Assembly (NCBI RefSeq): GCF_003958635.1
Contig: NZ_RSEK01000004.1
Span: 1 to 64,000 of the forward strand
Reading direction: 5' to 3'
DNA length: 64,000 nucleotides
Origin: Altericroceibacterium xinjiangense
Lineage (GTDB): Bacteria > Pseudomonadota > Alphaproteobacteria > Sphingomonadales > Sphingomonadaceae
Shown: in pieces, positions 37,105 through 46,610 of the stretch
Layout: each line of letters starts with the position of its first letter
Numbering within the stretch: position 1 is the stretch's first letter
Position numbers and translations under genes: made by a program
Notes under the pieces: model-generated
What the model was told of the DNA's origin: nothing
Database searches by the model: none
The model's input: only the letters and a program-made list of their open reading frames with translations

Positions 37105-37629
37105 TCGTTTGGGGGCTTGCCGTTCTCGCGCCTCATGTCCGGTTGCCGGCACCGAATCGTCCACCCTCATTCCGCGCGGACCGGCCTGCGGAGATGGGAG
37201 GCAGCAGTTGCGTGCTCCCAAGGACGCCTCGCTCCGCGTGCGGAGGATGGCGCGAAAACCCGGGCGAAAGCGGGTGCATTCGCTCTGAGCGAGCGGACCC
37301 GAGGGTGGCCGCTGATCGTCGAGCGATCAAGCCGGCGGGATTCGAGGCGAGGCACGCACTGGGCGGCCCGAGTTCCGGATTATTTTTCCACCGATCTTTT
37401 TCTGGTCCGCGAAGCCGCTGTTCTCCGTGTGTTTCCGGGCTTATGAAGGGCTTGTGCGGGCCATCTGCGGAGGCCCGCCCTTGCGCAGCCCCCGAACCAT
37501 AATCACAAGAGATGGTGGTCGGATGACGGCTGGCACCCAAGACCTGCGGTTCCACGCATGATGCATGGTTCCGCAACGGGATGGGGGCAGCCGGTGTCCA
37601 CACAGACAGTTTGAAGCGGGATTTGCGAG
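37105..37629. other. Long leader/intergenic region before nrdA
   Basis: About 525 bases without a supported gene. A foldable segment at 37439-37490 (GGGC...GGGCC ATCTGCGGA GGCCC...GCCC) and an imperfect palindrome at 37552-37568 (CCACGCATGATGCATGG) stand out. Such a long region ahead of ribonucleotide reductase could carry its promoter and a regulatory site (NrdR box or dNTP-sensing element), but I could not place a convincing consensus. Confidence 0.4.
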
Positions 37630-39639
37630 ATGGATTTCACGACTGGGGACAAGGCGCTGGAGCTTCCTGAGCTGGATCAGCCCGAACTGGATCAGGAGCC
37701 GGCGGCCTCCACCGCCCAGGCCTCGGCGGAAGCAGAAGGCGCGGCGCAAGTTCGCAGCGAGGCGAAGCTGGCCGAGCAGGCCGCCGATGCCATGGCGGAA
37801 GCGATGAAGTCCGCCGCGGCGGAGGATTCCAAGTCGATCCGTCCGCGCCGTTTCGATGTCCGCACCGATCCTGAGCGGGACGGCCTGCTGACCGAATTCG
37901 GCAAGGAAACGCTGATCGATCGTTACCTGCTGCCCGGCGAAAGCTTCCAGGATCTGTTTGCCCGCGTGGCCGATTGCTATGCCGACGATGCCGATCACGC
38001 GCAGCGGTTGTACGACTACATCTCGAAGCTGTGGTTCATGCCGGCCACTCCGGTGCTGTCCAATGGCGGGACCAATCGCGGCCTGCCGATTTCCTGCTAC
38101 CTCAATTCGGTGGATGACAGCCTGGAAGGCATCGTCGCCACCTGGAACGAGAACGTCTGGCTGGCGTCGCGCGGGGGCGGAATCGGCACCTACTGGGGCA
38201 ACGTGCGCGGGATCGGGGAGCCGGTTGGCCTCAACGGCAAGACCAGCGGGATCATCCCGTTCGTCCGGGTGATGGATTCGTTAACGCTGGCGATCAGCCA
38301 GGGATCGCTGCGGCGCGGTTCGGCCGCCTGCTACCTCGACATTTCCCATCCTGAGATCGAGGAGTTCCTGGAGATCCGCAAGCCGAGCGGCGACTTCAAC
38401 CGCAAGGCGCTGAACCTGCACCACGGGGTGCTGGTGACCGATGAGTTCATGACCAAGGTCCGCGCCGGCGAGGACTTCGACCTGCGCAGCCCGCGCGACG
38501 GATCGGTCCGCAAGACGGTGGACGCGCGCGCCTTGTTCCAGAAGCTGGTGGAAACCCGGCTGGCCACGGGCGAGCCCTATATCGTGTTCTCCGACACCGT
38601 GAACCGGATGATGCCGAGCCACCACCGGGAACTGGGTCTGAAGGTTTCGACGTCCAACCTGTGTTCGGAAATCACCCTGCCGACCGGGGTCGATCACCTC
38701 GGCAACGACCGCACGGCGGTGTGCTGCCTGTCCTCGCTCAACCTGGAGAAGTGGGATGAGTGGCACGCGGACAAGGCCTTCATCGAGGATGTGATGCGCT
38801 TCCTCGACAACGTGCTGCAGGATTATATCGACCGCGCGCCCGATGAAATGGCGCGGGCGAAGTATTCCGCGATGCGCGAGCGCTCCGTCGGCATGGGGGT
38901 GATGGGCTTCCACTCCTTCCTCCAGATGAAGGGAATCGGCTTCGAAAGCGCGATGGCGAAAGCCTGGAACCTCAAGATGTTCAAGCAGGTCAACGCCCGG
39001 GCGAACGAGGCATCGATGCTGCTGGCCAAGGAGCGCGGACCCTGCCCGGATGCCGAGGACGTCGGGGTGATGGAGCGGTTCTCCTGCAAGATGGCGATCG
39101 CGCCGACCGCGTCGATTTCCATCATCTGCGGTGGAACCAGCGCCTGCATCGAGCCGATCCCGGCCAACATCTACACCCACAAGACGCTGTCCGGCAGCTT
39201 CGTGGTCAAGAATCCGTACCTTGAAAAGCTTCTGAAGCAGAAGGCCAAGGACACGACCAACGTCTGGAACTCGATCCTTGAGCGGGGCGGGTCGGTCCAG
39301 CACCTCGATTTCCTCAGCCCGGAGGAGAAGGCGGTCTACAAGACCAGCTTCGAGATCGACCAGCGCTGGCTGCTGGAATTTGCCGCCGACCGGGCGCCGT
39401 TCATCGATCAGGCGCAAAGCCTGAACCTGTTCATCCCCGCCGATGTCGACAAGTGGGACTTGATGATGCTCCACTTCCAGGCGTGGGAGAAGGGGATCAA
39501 GTCGCTTTACTACCTGCGGTCCAAGAGCGTGCAGCGCGCCGGGTTTGCCGGCGGTGTGGAGGCGGACAACACCCGCGACGCGGCGAAATACGAACTGGCC
39601 GAGCAGACCGACTACGAGGAATGCCTCAGCTGCCAGTAA
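37630..39639 (+). CDS. nrdA: Ribonucleoside-diphosphate reductase alpha subunit (class I)
   Basis: 669 residues. Converts NDPs to dNDPs. The first ~75 residues are Ala/Glu-rich and do not look like an ATP-cone; the fold proper starts at RRFDVRTDPERDGLLTEFGK. Catalytic cysteine positions: NRGLPISCYLNSVDDSLEGI (first redox Cys region), the STSNLCSEITLPTG block with the second redox Cys, and the C-terminal pair in EECLSCQ. Radical-transfer and loop regions are present (GFHSFLQMKGIGFESAMAKA). No nrdB follows; only a terminator-like hairpin. The beta subunit must be elsewhere. Confidence 0.93.
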   Translation: MDFTTGDKALELPELDQPELDQEPAASTAQASAEAEGAAQVRSEAKLAEQAADAMAEAMKSAAAEDSKSIRPRRFDVRTDPERDGLLTEFGKETLIDRYLLPGESFQDLFARVADCYADDADHAQRLYDYISKLWFMPATPVLSNGGTNRGLPISCYLNSVDDSLEGIVATWNENVWLASRGGGIGTYWGNVRGIGEPVGLNGKTSGIIPFVRVMDSLTLAISQGSLRRGSAACYLDISHPEIEEFLEIRKPSGDFNRKALNLHHGVLVTDEFMTKVRAGEDFDLRSPRDGSVRKTVDARALFQKLVETRLATGEPYIVFSDTVNRMMPSHHRELGLKVSTSNLCSEITLPTGVDHLGNDRTAVCCLSSLNLEKWDEWHADKAFIEDVMRFLDNVLQDYIDRAPDEMARAKYSAMRERSVGMGVMGFHSFLQMKGIGFESAMAKAWNLKMFKQVNARANEASMLLAKERGPCPDAEDVGVMERFSCKMAIAPTASISIICGGTSACIEPIPANIYTHKTLSGSFVVKNPYLEKLLKQKAKDTTNVWNSILERGGSVQHLDFLSPEEKAVYKTSFEIDQRWLLEFAADRAPFIDQAQSLNLFIPADVDKWDLMMLHFQAWEKGIKSLYYLRSKSVQRAGFAGGVEADNTRDAAKYELAEQTDYEECLSCQ

Positions 39640-39700
39640 CCGCCGCGTCTAATCCCGGCGGGTGATTTGCTCCGCTTTTCCAATGGCTTGAATCCGGCTG

Positions 39701-39730
39701 CACGGCCCCCTTCGAAAGGAGGGGGCCGTG
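39701..39730. terminator. Hairpin after nrdA
   Basis: CACGGCCCCC(TT)CGAA(AGGA)GGGGGCCGTG: a 10-bp stem extended by TT/AGGA, 60 bases after the nrdA stop and followed by TTCGTTCC. Confidence 0.75.
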
Positions 39731-39835
39731 TTCGTTCCGCTTGGACGTTCCGGCGTGCCGAACGGGCCGGAACGCATCGCCTCATGCTCGGTTGATCCAG
39801 AGTCAGGTAGTGCGAAAGCGCAAGGAGAAATTAAA

Positions 39836-40093
39836 ATGGGCTGGATTGTTGCAATTATTGTCGGTGGTATCGCCGGCTGGATCGCCAGTATGGTGATGAA
39901 CCGCGATGCCTCCATGGGTATTTTCTGGAATATTGTTGTCGGCATCGTCGGCGCGATCATTGCCAGCTTCATTCTGCCGCTGTTCGGCCTGGATGGAGAC
40001 GCCAACTGGTTCTGGTGGTTTATTTCCGCGATTATCGGCGCGATTGTCCTGCTGGGCATCGTGAACCTCTTCCAGCGCGGCAGCGTCCGATAA
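39836..40093 (+). CDS. GlsB/YeaQ/YmgE family stress-response membrane protein
   Basis: 85 residues with three hydrophobic spans: MGWIVAIIVGGIAGWIASMV, IFWNIVVGIVGAIIASFILP and WWFISAIIGAIVLLGIVNLF. Gly-rich helices as in the family, which is induced by stress in several bacteria; function not defined. CAAGGAGAAATTAAA precedes ATG 39836. Codons are more AT-rich than usual here. A terminator follows. Confidence 0.9.
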   Translation: MGWIVAIIVGGIAGWIASMVMNRDASMGIFWNIVVGIVGAIIASFILPLFGLDGDANWFWWFISAIIGAIVLLGIVNLFQRGSVR

Positions 40094-40132
40094 GAAATTT
40101 TCGGCAAGACGGCAGCTTTCGATAAAGCTGCG

Positions 40133-40165
40133 GGGCGGGCAGGCGAAAGCTTTGCCCGCCCTTTT
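40133..40165 (+). terminator. Intrinsic terminator after the GlsB-type gene
   Basis: GGGCGGGCA pairs with TGCCCGCCC, followed by TTTTGC. A second small stem GCAGCTTTCGATAAAGCTGC precedes it. Confidence 0.88.
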
Positions 40166-40368
40166 GCATCCCCTTCGCGGTTGCCGCGTCCGGATGAACT
40201 GCCCAGAAGACGGAAACCTTCGTCGGACGAAGTCAACTTTCCGTAGAAGGGCGGATTGCCGGTTTCGTTATACGCGTCTAATTCCCGCCCGCGAGTGCCG
40301 CCATGGGCAGCGGCGCGAATATGTGGTAGAGACCTTGCCTCGAGCGAGGCGACGGGGCTGAAGCGCGC

Positions 40369-41580
40369 ATGAACTACGAAACAAGCGTGGGGCCGGGCGG
40401 CCGGACGGCCGAGGCTGATCCGCTGATGCAGGCGGAGGCTGACGACCGCCAAAGCCGCAAGCGCACGATCCTGATCACCGTGGCGATCGGGATCGTTTTG
40501 CTGCTCGTCGCGGTCTGGCTGCTGACGCGCGGCGGCGAGGAAGCCGCGTTCGCCCCTGCCGATGCCCAGGTGCCGACCGTCAGCGTCGTTGCGCCGGGCA
40601 ACACCACCGTCCAGGGCACGATCAACGCCACCGGGACGATTGCCGCACGGCGGGAAATGCCGGTCGGCGTTGTTGGCGAAGGCGGACGGATTGTCTCCGT
40701 CCCCGTCGAGGCGGGCCAATGGGTCCGCGCCGGGCAAGTCCTGGCGGTGATCGACCAGTCGGTACAAGCCCAGCAGGCGGCCAGCGCCGCCGCGCAGGTC
40801 GATGTGGCGCAAGCCGACGCCGATCTTGCCCAGGCCAATCTCGACCGGGCGCTGCAGCTGGTCGACCGGGGCTTCATCAGCCGGGCGGACGTCGATCGGC
40901 TGACCGCAACCCGCGATGCCGCCGTCGCGCGAGTGGCGGTGGCCCGGGCGCAGTACCGGGAACTTCTGGCCCGCAATGAACGGCTGAGCATCGTCGCGCC
41001 GGCAGCGGGCTTGCTGCTGCAGCGCAACGTCGAGCCTGGCCAAGTGGTCGGCGCCGGATCCGAAGCGCTGTTCACCATCGCCAGGGGCGGACAAATGGAG
41101 CTGCTGGCCGCGCTGAGCGAGGACGACCTTGCCGCGATCTCGGTCGGGGCTCCGGCCACCGTCACGCCGGTCGGCGCAGGCGAAAGCTTTGCCGGGCAAG
41201 TCTGGCAGATCTCCCCGGTCATCGATCCGCAGAACCGCCAGGGCACGGCGCGCATCGCGCTGGGGTATGAGCCTGAACTGCGGCCGGGCGGCTTTGCCAG
41301 CGCGGAGATCGGGCGGGGTGCAATCGTCGCGCCGCGCCTCCCGGAAAGCGCGATCCTGTCCGATGAGCAGGGCAGCTATGTCTACATCGTCGATGCCAAC
41401 AACAAGGTAGTGCGCCGTCCGGTCACGACCGGACTGGTGACCGACCAGGGTATTGCGATCGCTTCGGGCCTGACTGGCCGTGAGCTTGTGATCCTGCGCG
41501 CCGGCGGGTTCCTCAATCCCGGGGACACGGTGCGAACGGCGCGGGTAAGCGCAGATGGGCAAGCCGGTCCCGGCGCATGA
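40369..41580 (+). CDS. RND efflux periplasmic adaptor (membrane fusion protein)
   Basis: 403 residues. One N-terminal membrane anchor (RTILITVAIGIVLLLVAVWL) after a short cytosolic tail; no lipobox. Periplasmic HlyD/AcrA-type domains: barrel-sandwich part VGEGGRIVSVPVEAGQWVRAG, alpha hairpin with QAADxAQAxLDRAxxL repeats (about residues 130-190), and beta-barrel with VEPGQVVGAGSEALFTIARG. It links the inner-membrane pump to an outer-membrane channel. It overlaps the permease by four bases (ATGA). No TolC-type gene is next to the pair, so the channel must be encoded elsewhere. Confidence 0.92.
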   Translation: MNYETSVGPGGRTAEADPLMQAEADDRQSRKRTILITVAIGIVLLLVAVWLLTRGGEEAAFAPADAQVPTVSVVAPGNTTVQGTINATGTIAARREMPVGVVGEGGRIVSVPVEAGQWVRAGQVLAVIDQSVQAQQAASAAAQVDVAQADADLAQANLDRALQLVDRGFISRADVDRLTATRDAAVARVAVARAQYRELLARNERLSIVAPAAGLLLQRNVEPGQVVGAGSEALFTIARGGQMELLAALSEDDLAAISVGAPATVTPVGAGESFAGQVWQISPVIDPQNRQGTARIALGYEPELRPGGFASAEIGRGAIVAPRLPESAILSDEQGSYVYIVDANNKVVRRPVTTGLVTDQGIAIASGLTGRELVILRAGGFLNPGDTVRTARVSADGQAGPGA

Positions 41581-44500
41581 ACATCAACAACATCTCTGCA
41601 TGGTCGATCCGCAACCCGGTTGTCCCGATCGTCCTGTTCCTGGGCCTCACGCTGGCCGGGATCGTCTCGTTCCTGCGCATGGACGTCAACAACAGCCCGG
41701 ACATCGACTTTCCGGCCGTCACCGTCACCGTCAGCCAACCGGGGGCTGCTCCGTCCGAAATCGAGACGCAGATCACCCAGAAGATCGAGGCGGCAGTCCG
41801 TTCGGTGAACGGAGTGGACGAGATTCAGTCCACCGCGCGCGAGGGCAGCAGCACCACCTCCGTTCAGTTCACCATCGGGGTCGATCCGAACGTTGCGGTG
41901 AACGAAGTAAAGAACGCCGTCGACCAGGTTCGCGGGGATTTGCCGGACGGCATTCTCGAGCCGCAGGTGACCAAGATCGATGTCGGCGGCAACGGCCCGA
42001 TCGGCTATTTCGCGGTCAGCGCCGACGACATGACGATGGAGCAGCTCAGCTGGTTCATCGACGACACGATCGCGCGCCGCCTGCTTTCGATCGAGGGAAT
42101 GGCCGCCGTAAGCCGCGCCGGCGGCGTCGACCGGGAAATCCGGGTGGTGATCGATCCCGCGCGGATGGAATCGCTCGGTGTCACCGCCAGCACCGTGAAC
42201 GCTGCCTTGCGTCAGGTGAACACAGACGCGGCGGGCGGTGCGGCGGAAATCGCCGGGTCGCGCCAGTCCGTCCGCGTGCTCGGCAACGCCGATACCGCGC
42301 TTGAACTGGCCAATACCCGGATCAGCCTTGGCAATGGCCGGACCATCCGGCTGGACCAGATCGCCACCGTCTCCGACAGCTATTCCGAGCAGACTTCCAT
42401 TGCCAAGCTGGACGACCGGCAAGTCGTCACCTTCGGGATCGAGCGTGCCAAGGGTGCTTCGGACGTCACCGTCTATGACGCAGCGATCGAGGAGCTCCGC
42501 GCGATCGAGGCGGACAATCCGGGCGTCCACTTCACCCAGCTCTACACCAGCGTCGATTATACCAAGGAGCAGTTCGCCAGCTCCATGGAAGCGATGGTGG
42601 AAGGTGCGGTCCTTGCCATTGTCGTGGTGTTCCTGTTCCTGCGCGACTGGCGCGCGACGGTGATTGCGGCGCTGGCCATCCCGCTGTCGGCGATCCCGAC
42701 CTTCTGGTTCATGGACTTGCTCGGCTTCACCCTGAACGAATTGTCACTGCTCGCGCTCAGCCTGGTTGCAGGCGTGCTGGTCGACGATGCGATCGTGGAG
42801 ATCGAGAACATCGTGCGCCACATGCGCATGGGCAAAAGCGCCTACCAGGCATCGATCGACGCGGCGGACGAGATCGGCCTTGCGGTGGTCGCGACCACGT
42901 TCTCGATCGTCGCGGTGTTCCTGCCCGTCGGCCTGATGCCGGGCATTTCCGGACAGTTCTTCAAGAATTTCGGGCTGACCGTGGTCGCCGCCGTGCTGAT
43001 GAGCCTCGCGGTCGCCCGGCTGCTTACGCCGATGTTCGCCGCTTACTTCCTGAAGGCCAAGGGCCACGCGGAGCACGGCGGCGGATGGCTAATGGACACG
43101 TACATGAAGGTCCTGGCCTGGACGCTCAACGACACCAAGGCCAGCCGCTTCCGCGAGGCGCGCGGTGGGCGCGGCCGGTACCGCAGCTGGCTGCGCGATC
43201 ACCGCTTGTGGATGTTCGGTGCAGGGCTGGCCGCCCTTGGCCTTACCGTCGTCCTGCTGATGTCCCTGCCGCAGCAGTTCCAGCCGACTACCGACGAGGA
43301 CACGAGCCGCGTCAACATCGAAATGGCGCCCGGCACCACGATCGAACAGACAGAAGCGGTTGCCGACCAGGTCACCCGGATCGTGGCCGCCCAGCCCGAA
43401 GTCGATCGCATTCTGGAGCGGATCAACGAAGGATCCGCGCGCCTGTTCGTGGTTCTCAACGATGATCGCGATGTGCCGAGCTACGAATTCGAGCGGCGGC
43501 TGGCGCCGGAGTTGCAGACGGTGCCGGACGCGCGGGTCAGCTTCGCTTCCCAATCGGGCGGTGGTGGGACCGGGCGCGATATTTCGGTGATGCTGACCGG
43601 CTCCGACCCCGAACTTCTGGAGCAGACGGCGCGGGTCCTTGCCGATCAGATGCAGTCTGTCCCGGGCGCGGTCGCGCCGCGGATCGAAGCCGACTTGCAG
43701 CGCCCGGAACTGGTAATCATTCCCCGTCTGGATCTGGCCGCCCAGCTGGGCGTCACGACCACGTCGCTGAGTCAGGCGATCCGCATCGCCACGATGGGCG
43801 AGATCGATCAGAATGCGGCGAAGTTCTCTCTGAGTGACCGGCAGGTGCCGATCCGGGTGGTGTTCTCCAAGGACGCACGGCAGGACATCACCACAATCGA
43901 GAACCTGCCCGTTCCCACCAGCGCCGGAGGCTCGGTGCCGCTGAAGCGCGTTGCCGAAATTCGCTTCGGGGCAGGGCCGACGCAGATCCAGCGATTCAAC
44001 CAGTCGCGGCGCATCTTCGTAGGAGCCGATCTTGGCCTTGGGGAAGTGAAGGGTCCGGTCATGGAGGCGATCAACAATCTGCCGATCATGCAGGACCTGC
44101 CCGCCGGCGTCTCGAACCGCCCTGTGGGGGACGAGAAGTGGCAGGCCGAGCTGATCCAGAACTTCATCACTGCCGTGATCAGCGGCGTTCTGATGGTGTT
44201 TGCGGTGCTGATCCTGCTGTACAAGCGCTTCGTCTCCCCGCTGGTGAACATGACGTCGCTGTTGCTGGCCCCGCTTGGCGGCTTGATCGCGCTGTGGATC
44301 CTGGGCCAGCCGCTGTCGATTTCGGTCTATATCGGCTTGCTGATGCTGCTGGGCATCGTCGCAAAGAACTCGATCCTTCTGATCGACTTCGCGCTGGAGG
44401 AAATGGAGCGGGGCGTGCCCAAGAAGGAGGCGATCCTCGATGCCGGGCACAAGCGCGCTCAGCCGATCGTGATGACGACCGTGGCGATGACCGCAGGCAT

Positions 44501-44747
44501 GGTGCCTACCGCCCTGTCGCTTTCCGGGGACGCGGCATGGCGGGCCCCAATGGGCACGGTGGTGATCGGCGGCCTGCTGCTCTCCACGCTGCTGACGCTG
44601 GTGATCGTGCCGGCGGGCTTCAGCCTGGCCGATGGGCTGGAAAAACGGCTTGGGCCGTGGCTGCGGCACACATTCCTGACGTATCGCCCCGGTGACGACA
44701 CACCGGGGAAGGGGCCCGGAGAGGGCGAGGCCGTTCCGGCCGAATGA
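41577..44747 (+). CDS. RND efflux permease (AcrB/MexB superfamily)
   Basis: 1056 residues with twelve predicted membrane spans in the 1+5+1+5 pattern and two large periplasmic loops. N-terminus MNINNISAWSIRNPVVPIVL is typical. The proton relay Asp pair is in LSLVAGVLVDDAIVEIENIV and the second half has LLMLLGIVAKNSILLIDFAL. Trimeric inner-membrane proton antiporter; substrate (drug, metal or lipid) cannot be told, though the sequence is closest in feel to the uncharacterised hydrophobe/amphiphile group. Works with the adaptor encoded just upstream. The following DUF445 gene is 13 bases downstream. Confidence 0.93.
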   Translation: MNINNISAWSIRNPVVPIVLFLGLTLAGIVSFLRMDVNNSPDIDFPAVTVTVSQPGAAPSEIETQITQKIEAAVRSVNGVDEIQSTAREGSSTTSVQFTIGVDPNVAVNEVKNAVDQVRGDLPDGILEPQVTKIDVGGNGPIGYFAVSADDMTMEQLSWFIDDTIARRLLSIEGMAAVSRAGGVDREIRVVIDPARMESLGVTASTVNAALRQVNTDAAGGAAEIAGSRQSVRVLGNADTALELANTRISLGNGRTIRLDQIATVSDSYSEQTSIAKLDDRQVVTFGIERAKGASDVTVYDAAIEELRAIEADNPGVHFTQLYTSVDYTKEQFASSMEAMVEGAVLAIVVVFLFLRDWRATVIAALAIPLSAIPTFWFMDLLGFTLNELSLLALSLVAGVLVDDAIVEIENIVRHMRMGKSAYQASIDAADEIGLAVVATTFSIVAVFLPVGLMPGISGQFFKNFGLTVVAAVLMSLAVARLLTPMFAAYFLKAKGHAEHGGGWLMDTYMKVLAWTLNDTKASRFREARGGRGRYRSWLRDHRLWMFGAGLAALGLTVVLLMSLPQQFQPTTDEDTSRVNIEMAPGTTIEQTEAVADQVTRIVAAQPEVDRILERINEGSARLFVVLNDDRDVPSYEFERRLAPELQTVPDARVSFASQSGGGGTGRDISVMLTGSDPELLEQTARVLADQMQSVPGAVAPRIEADLQRPELVIIPRLDLAAQLGVTTTSLSQAIRIATMGEIDQNAAKFSLSDRQVPIRVVFSKDARQDITTIENLPVPTSAGGSVPLKRVAEIRFGAGPTQIQRFNQSRRIFVGADLGLGEVKGPVMEAINNLPIMQDLPAGVSNRPVGDEKWQAELIQNFITAVISGVLMVFAVLILLYKRFVSPLVNMTSLLLAPLGGLIALWILGQPLSISVYIGLLMLLGIVAKNSILLIDFALEEMERGVPKKEAILDAGHKRAQPIVMTTVAMTAGMVPTALSLSGDAAWRAPMGTVVIGGLLLSTLLTLVIVPAGFSLADGLEKRLGPWLRHTFLTYRPGDDTPGKGPGEGEAVPAE

Positions 44748-44760
44748 ACGGAGTGCGGGC

Positions 44761-46047
44761 GTGACCGATCCGGGGCGTATCGGCCCGATCATGGCCCGCG
44801 CGGCGCAGCCTGGTGCCGATCGTGCGCGGACCATGCGGATCGTCGCGGGATTGCTGCTGCTGGCGATGGCCGCGCTGTTCCTGATCGCCCATCGATATGT
44901 CGAGGTGCATCCCGCCTGGGGGTACGTGCTCGCCTTTGCCGAGGCGGCAATGGTCGGCGGGCTGGCTGACTGGTTTGCCGTTACCGCACTGTTCCGCCGG
45001 CCGCTGGGACTGCCGATCCCCCACACCGCGATCATCCCGGAAAACAAGAACCGCATAGCCGACACGATGGCCGCGTTCCTGCAAGCCAACTTCCTGACTC
45101 CTGCTGTCGTCGCCCGGCGGATGCGGGCGATGAACGTGGCGCGAGCGGCCGGGGATTTCCTGTCCGGCACCGGCTCCGGTTCCGGCTTGCAGTCCCGCGT
45201 GCGGGAAGGCGCGGGGGAACTGCTGGCCGAAATTCTCGAATCGCTCGATCCCGAACGCCTTGGCGGTCAGGTGCGGGCCGGGCTGGGGGCGCAGATCGAG
45301 AAGCTGGAAGTGTCGCCCCTGCTGGGCCGGGCCTTGTCCGCCGCGATTGCCGACAAGCGGCACCTGCCCCTGATCGAAGGGCTGATCCGCTGGGCCGGGC
45401 TGACGCTGGAAGACAACGAGGAAATGGTCCGCGCAATGGTCAGCCAGCGGTCTAACGCGCTGGTGCGCTGGGCCGGTCTGGACGATCGCCTGGCGTCTTC
45501 GGTGCTGGACGGGATTTACAAGCTCCTGGCCGAAGTGCTGGTGGATCCCGATCACCCGCTGCGCAGGAAGGTGCAGGAAGGGCTGGAGAACCTCGCGCAC
45601 GACCTGGAGCACGATCCGGTCATGCGTGCCCGGGTAGAGGAAACCAAGCGGGAGCTGCTGGCCAACCCCGCGCTGGGCCAATGGTGGATGGGCGTGTGGG
45701 AGCGGATGCGCCAGCGGATGATTGACATGGCTCGCAACCCGCAGATGGAAGGCGGCGGCTGGCTGGCCTCGGCACTGGCGGAACTGGGCAGCGCCCTGCA
45801 CCGCGATCCCCGCCTCCAGCGGCAGGTGAACCGCTTCGCCCGCCGCACCGCGGTGGGGGTGACGAGCCGCTATGGGGGCCAGATCGTCCAGCTGGTGTCG
45901 GAAACGGTTCGCCGGTGGGACGGGCGCACGATCAGCGACCGGATCGAAGGCGCCGTCGGGCGCGACCTGCAATTCATCCGGGTCAACGGAACCCTTGTGG
46001 GCGGGCTGGTCGGGCTGACCATCCACGCTGTAGGGCAGCTGCTGTGA
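44761..46047 (+). CDS. DUF445 family membrane protein
   Basis: 428 residues. GTG 44761 is used because GGAGTGCGGGC precedes it and MTDPGRIGPIMARAAQPG then leads directly to the family. Spans: RIVAGLLLLAMAALFLIAHR near the N-terminus, a second around GYVLAFAEAAMVGGLADWFA, and a C-terminal one in GTLVGGLVGLTIHAVGQLL. The conserved block WFAVTALFRRPLGLPIPHTA is present. Long helical middle part. Family function is not known; it is thought to be an envelope-associated protein. Last four bases overlap the GNAT gene. Confidence 0.88.
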   Translation: MTDPGRIGPIMARAAQPGADRARTMRIVAGLLLLAMAALFLIAHRYVEVHPAWGYVLAFAEAAMVGGLADWFAVTALFRRPLGLPIPHTAIIPENKNRIADTMAAFLQANFLTPAVVARRMRAMNVARAAGDFLSGTGSGSGLQSRVREGAGELLAEILESLDPERLGGQVRAGLGAQIEKLEVSPLLGRALSAAIADKRHLPLIEGLIRWAGLTLEDNEEMVRAMVSQRSNALVRWAGLDDRLASSVLDGIYKLLAEVLVDPDHPLRRKVQEGLENLAHDLEHDPVMRARVEETKRELLANPALGQWWMGVWERMRQRMIDMARNPQMEGGGWLASALAELGSALHRDPRLQRQVNRFARRTAVGVTSRYGGQIVQLVSETVRRWDGRTISDRIEGAVGRDLQFIRVNGTLVGGLVGLTIHAVGQLL

Positions 46048-46571
46048 TCCAGCGGCCGGTGCTTTCCACTGAACGGCTTGAGCTGCGGGTGCCTGAGGGC
46101 GCCGACATGGCAGCCCTGATCGCGGTGACGGCCGATGATCGGACCCGGCGCTATCTCGGGCCTCAGAGCACCCCCGCGGACCAGTTCGGCCGCTTGTGCC
46201 GCAATGCGGGCAGCTGGCTGCTTTATGGCTATGGAAGTTTCGTGGTCCGCCCGCGCGGCTCGGACACCGTGATCGGCAGCATCGGCGTGTTCCACAGCTG
46301 GCGCGGACTGGGCGAAGACTTCGACGATCAGGCCGAGGCCGGGTGGATTCTCCATCATGACTGGGTCGGGCAGGGTCTTGCCGAAGAAGCCATGCGCGAA
46401 GTCCTCCGCTGGTTCTCGGCCTCGCACGGTAAGCGCAGGATCGTCTGCATGATTTCCGAAGGCAACAAGCCGTCGATCCGAATGGCAGACAAGCTGGGCT
46501 TCCGTTCCCTGCGGTCCGCTACGCTGCCGGATGGCGACGCGGTGCTGCTGTTTGAGCGGACGATCGTCTGA
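46044..46571 (+). CDS. GNAT family N-acetyltransferase
   Basis: 175 residues from GTG 46044. RimJ/RimL-type fold: LSTERLELRVPEGADMAALI, the beta-bulge region DQAEAGWILHHDWVGQGLAE (the acetyl-CoA P-loop is QGLAEE) and VCMISEGNKPSIRMADKLGF. Typical acyl acceptors are ribosomal or small-molecule amines; not determinable here. The GTG overlaps the DUF445 stop, so the genes are coupled, although a shared job is not obvious. Confidence 0.87.
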   Translation: MIQRPVLSTERLELRVPEGADMAALIAVTADDRTRRYLGPQSTPADQFGRLCRNAGSWLLYGYGSFVVRPRGSDTVIGSIGVFHSWRGLGEDFDDQAEAGWILHHDWVGQGLAEEAMREVLRWFSASHGKRRIVCMISEGNKPSIRMADKLGFRSLRSATLPDGDAVLLFERTIV

Positions 46572-46610
46572 TCCGCCGGCTTGCGGGAGCGTTGCCCCCG
46601 CTTGTACCTG

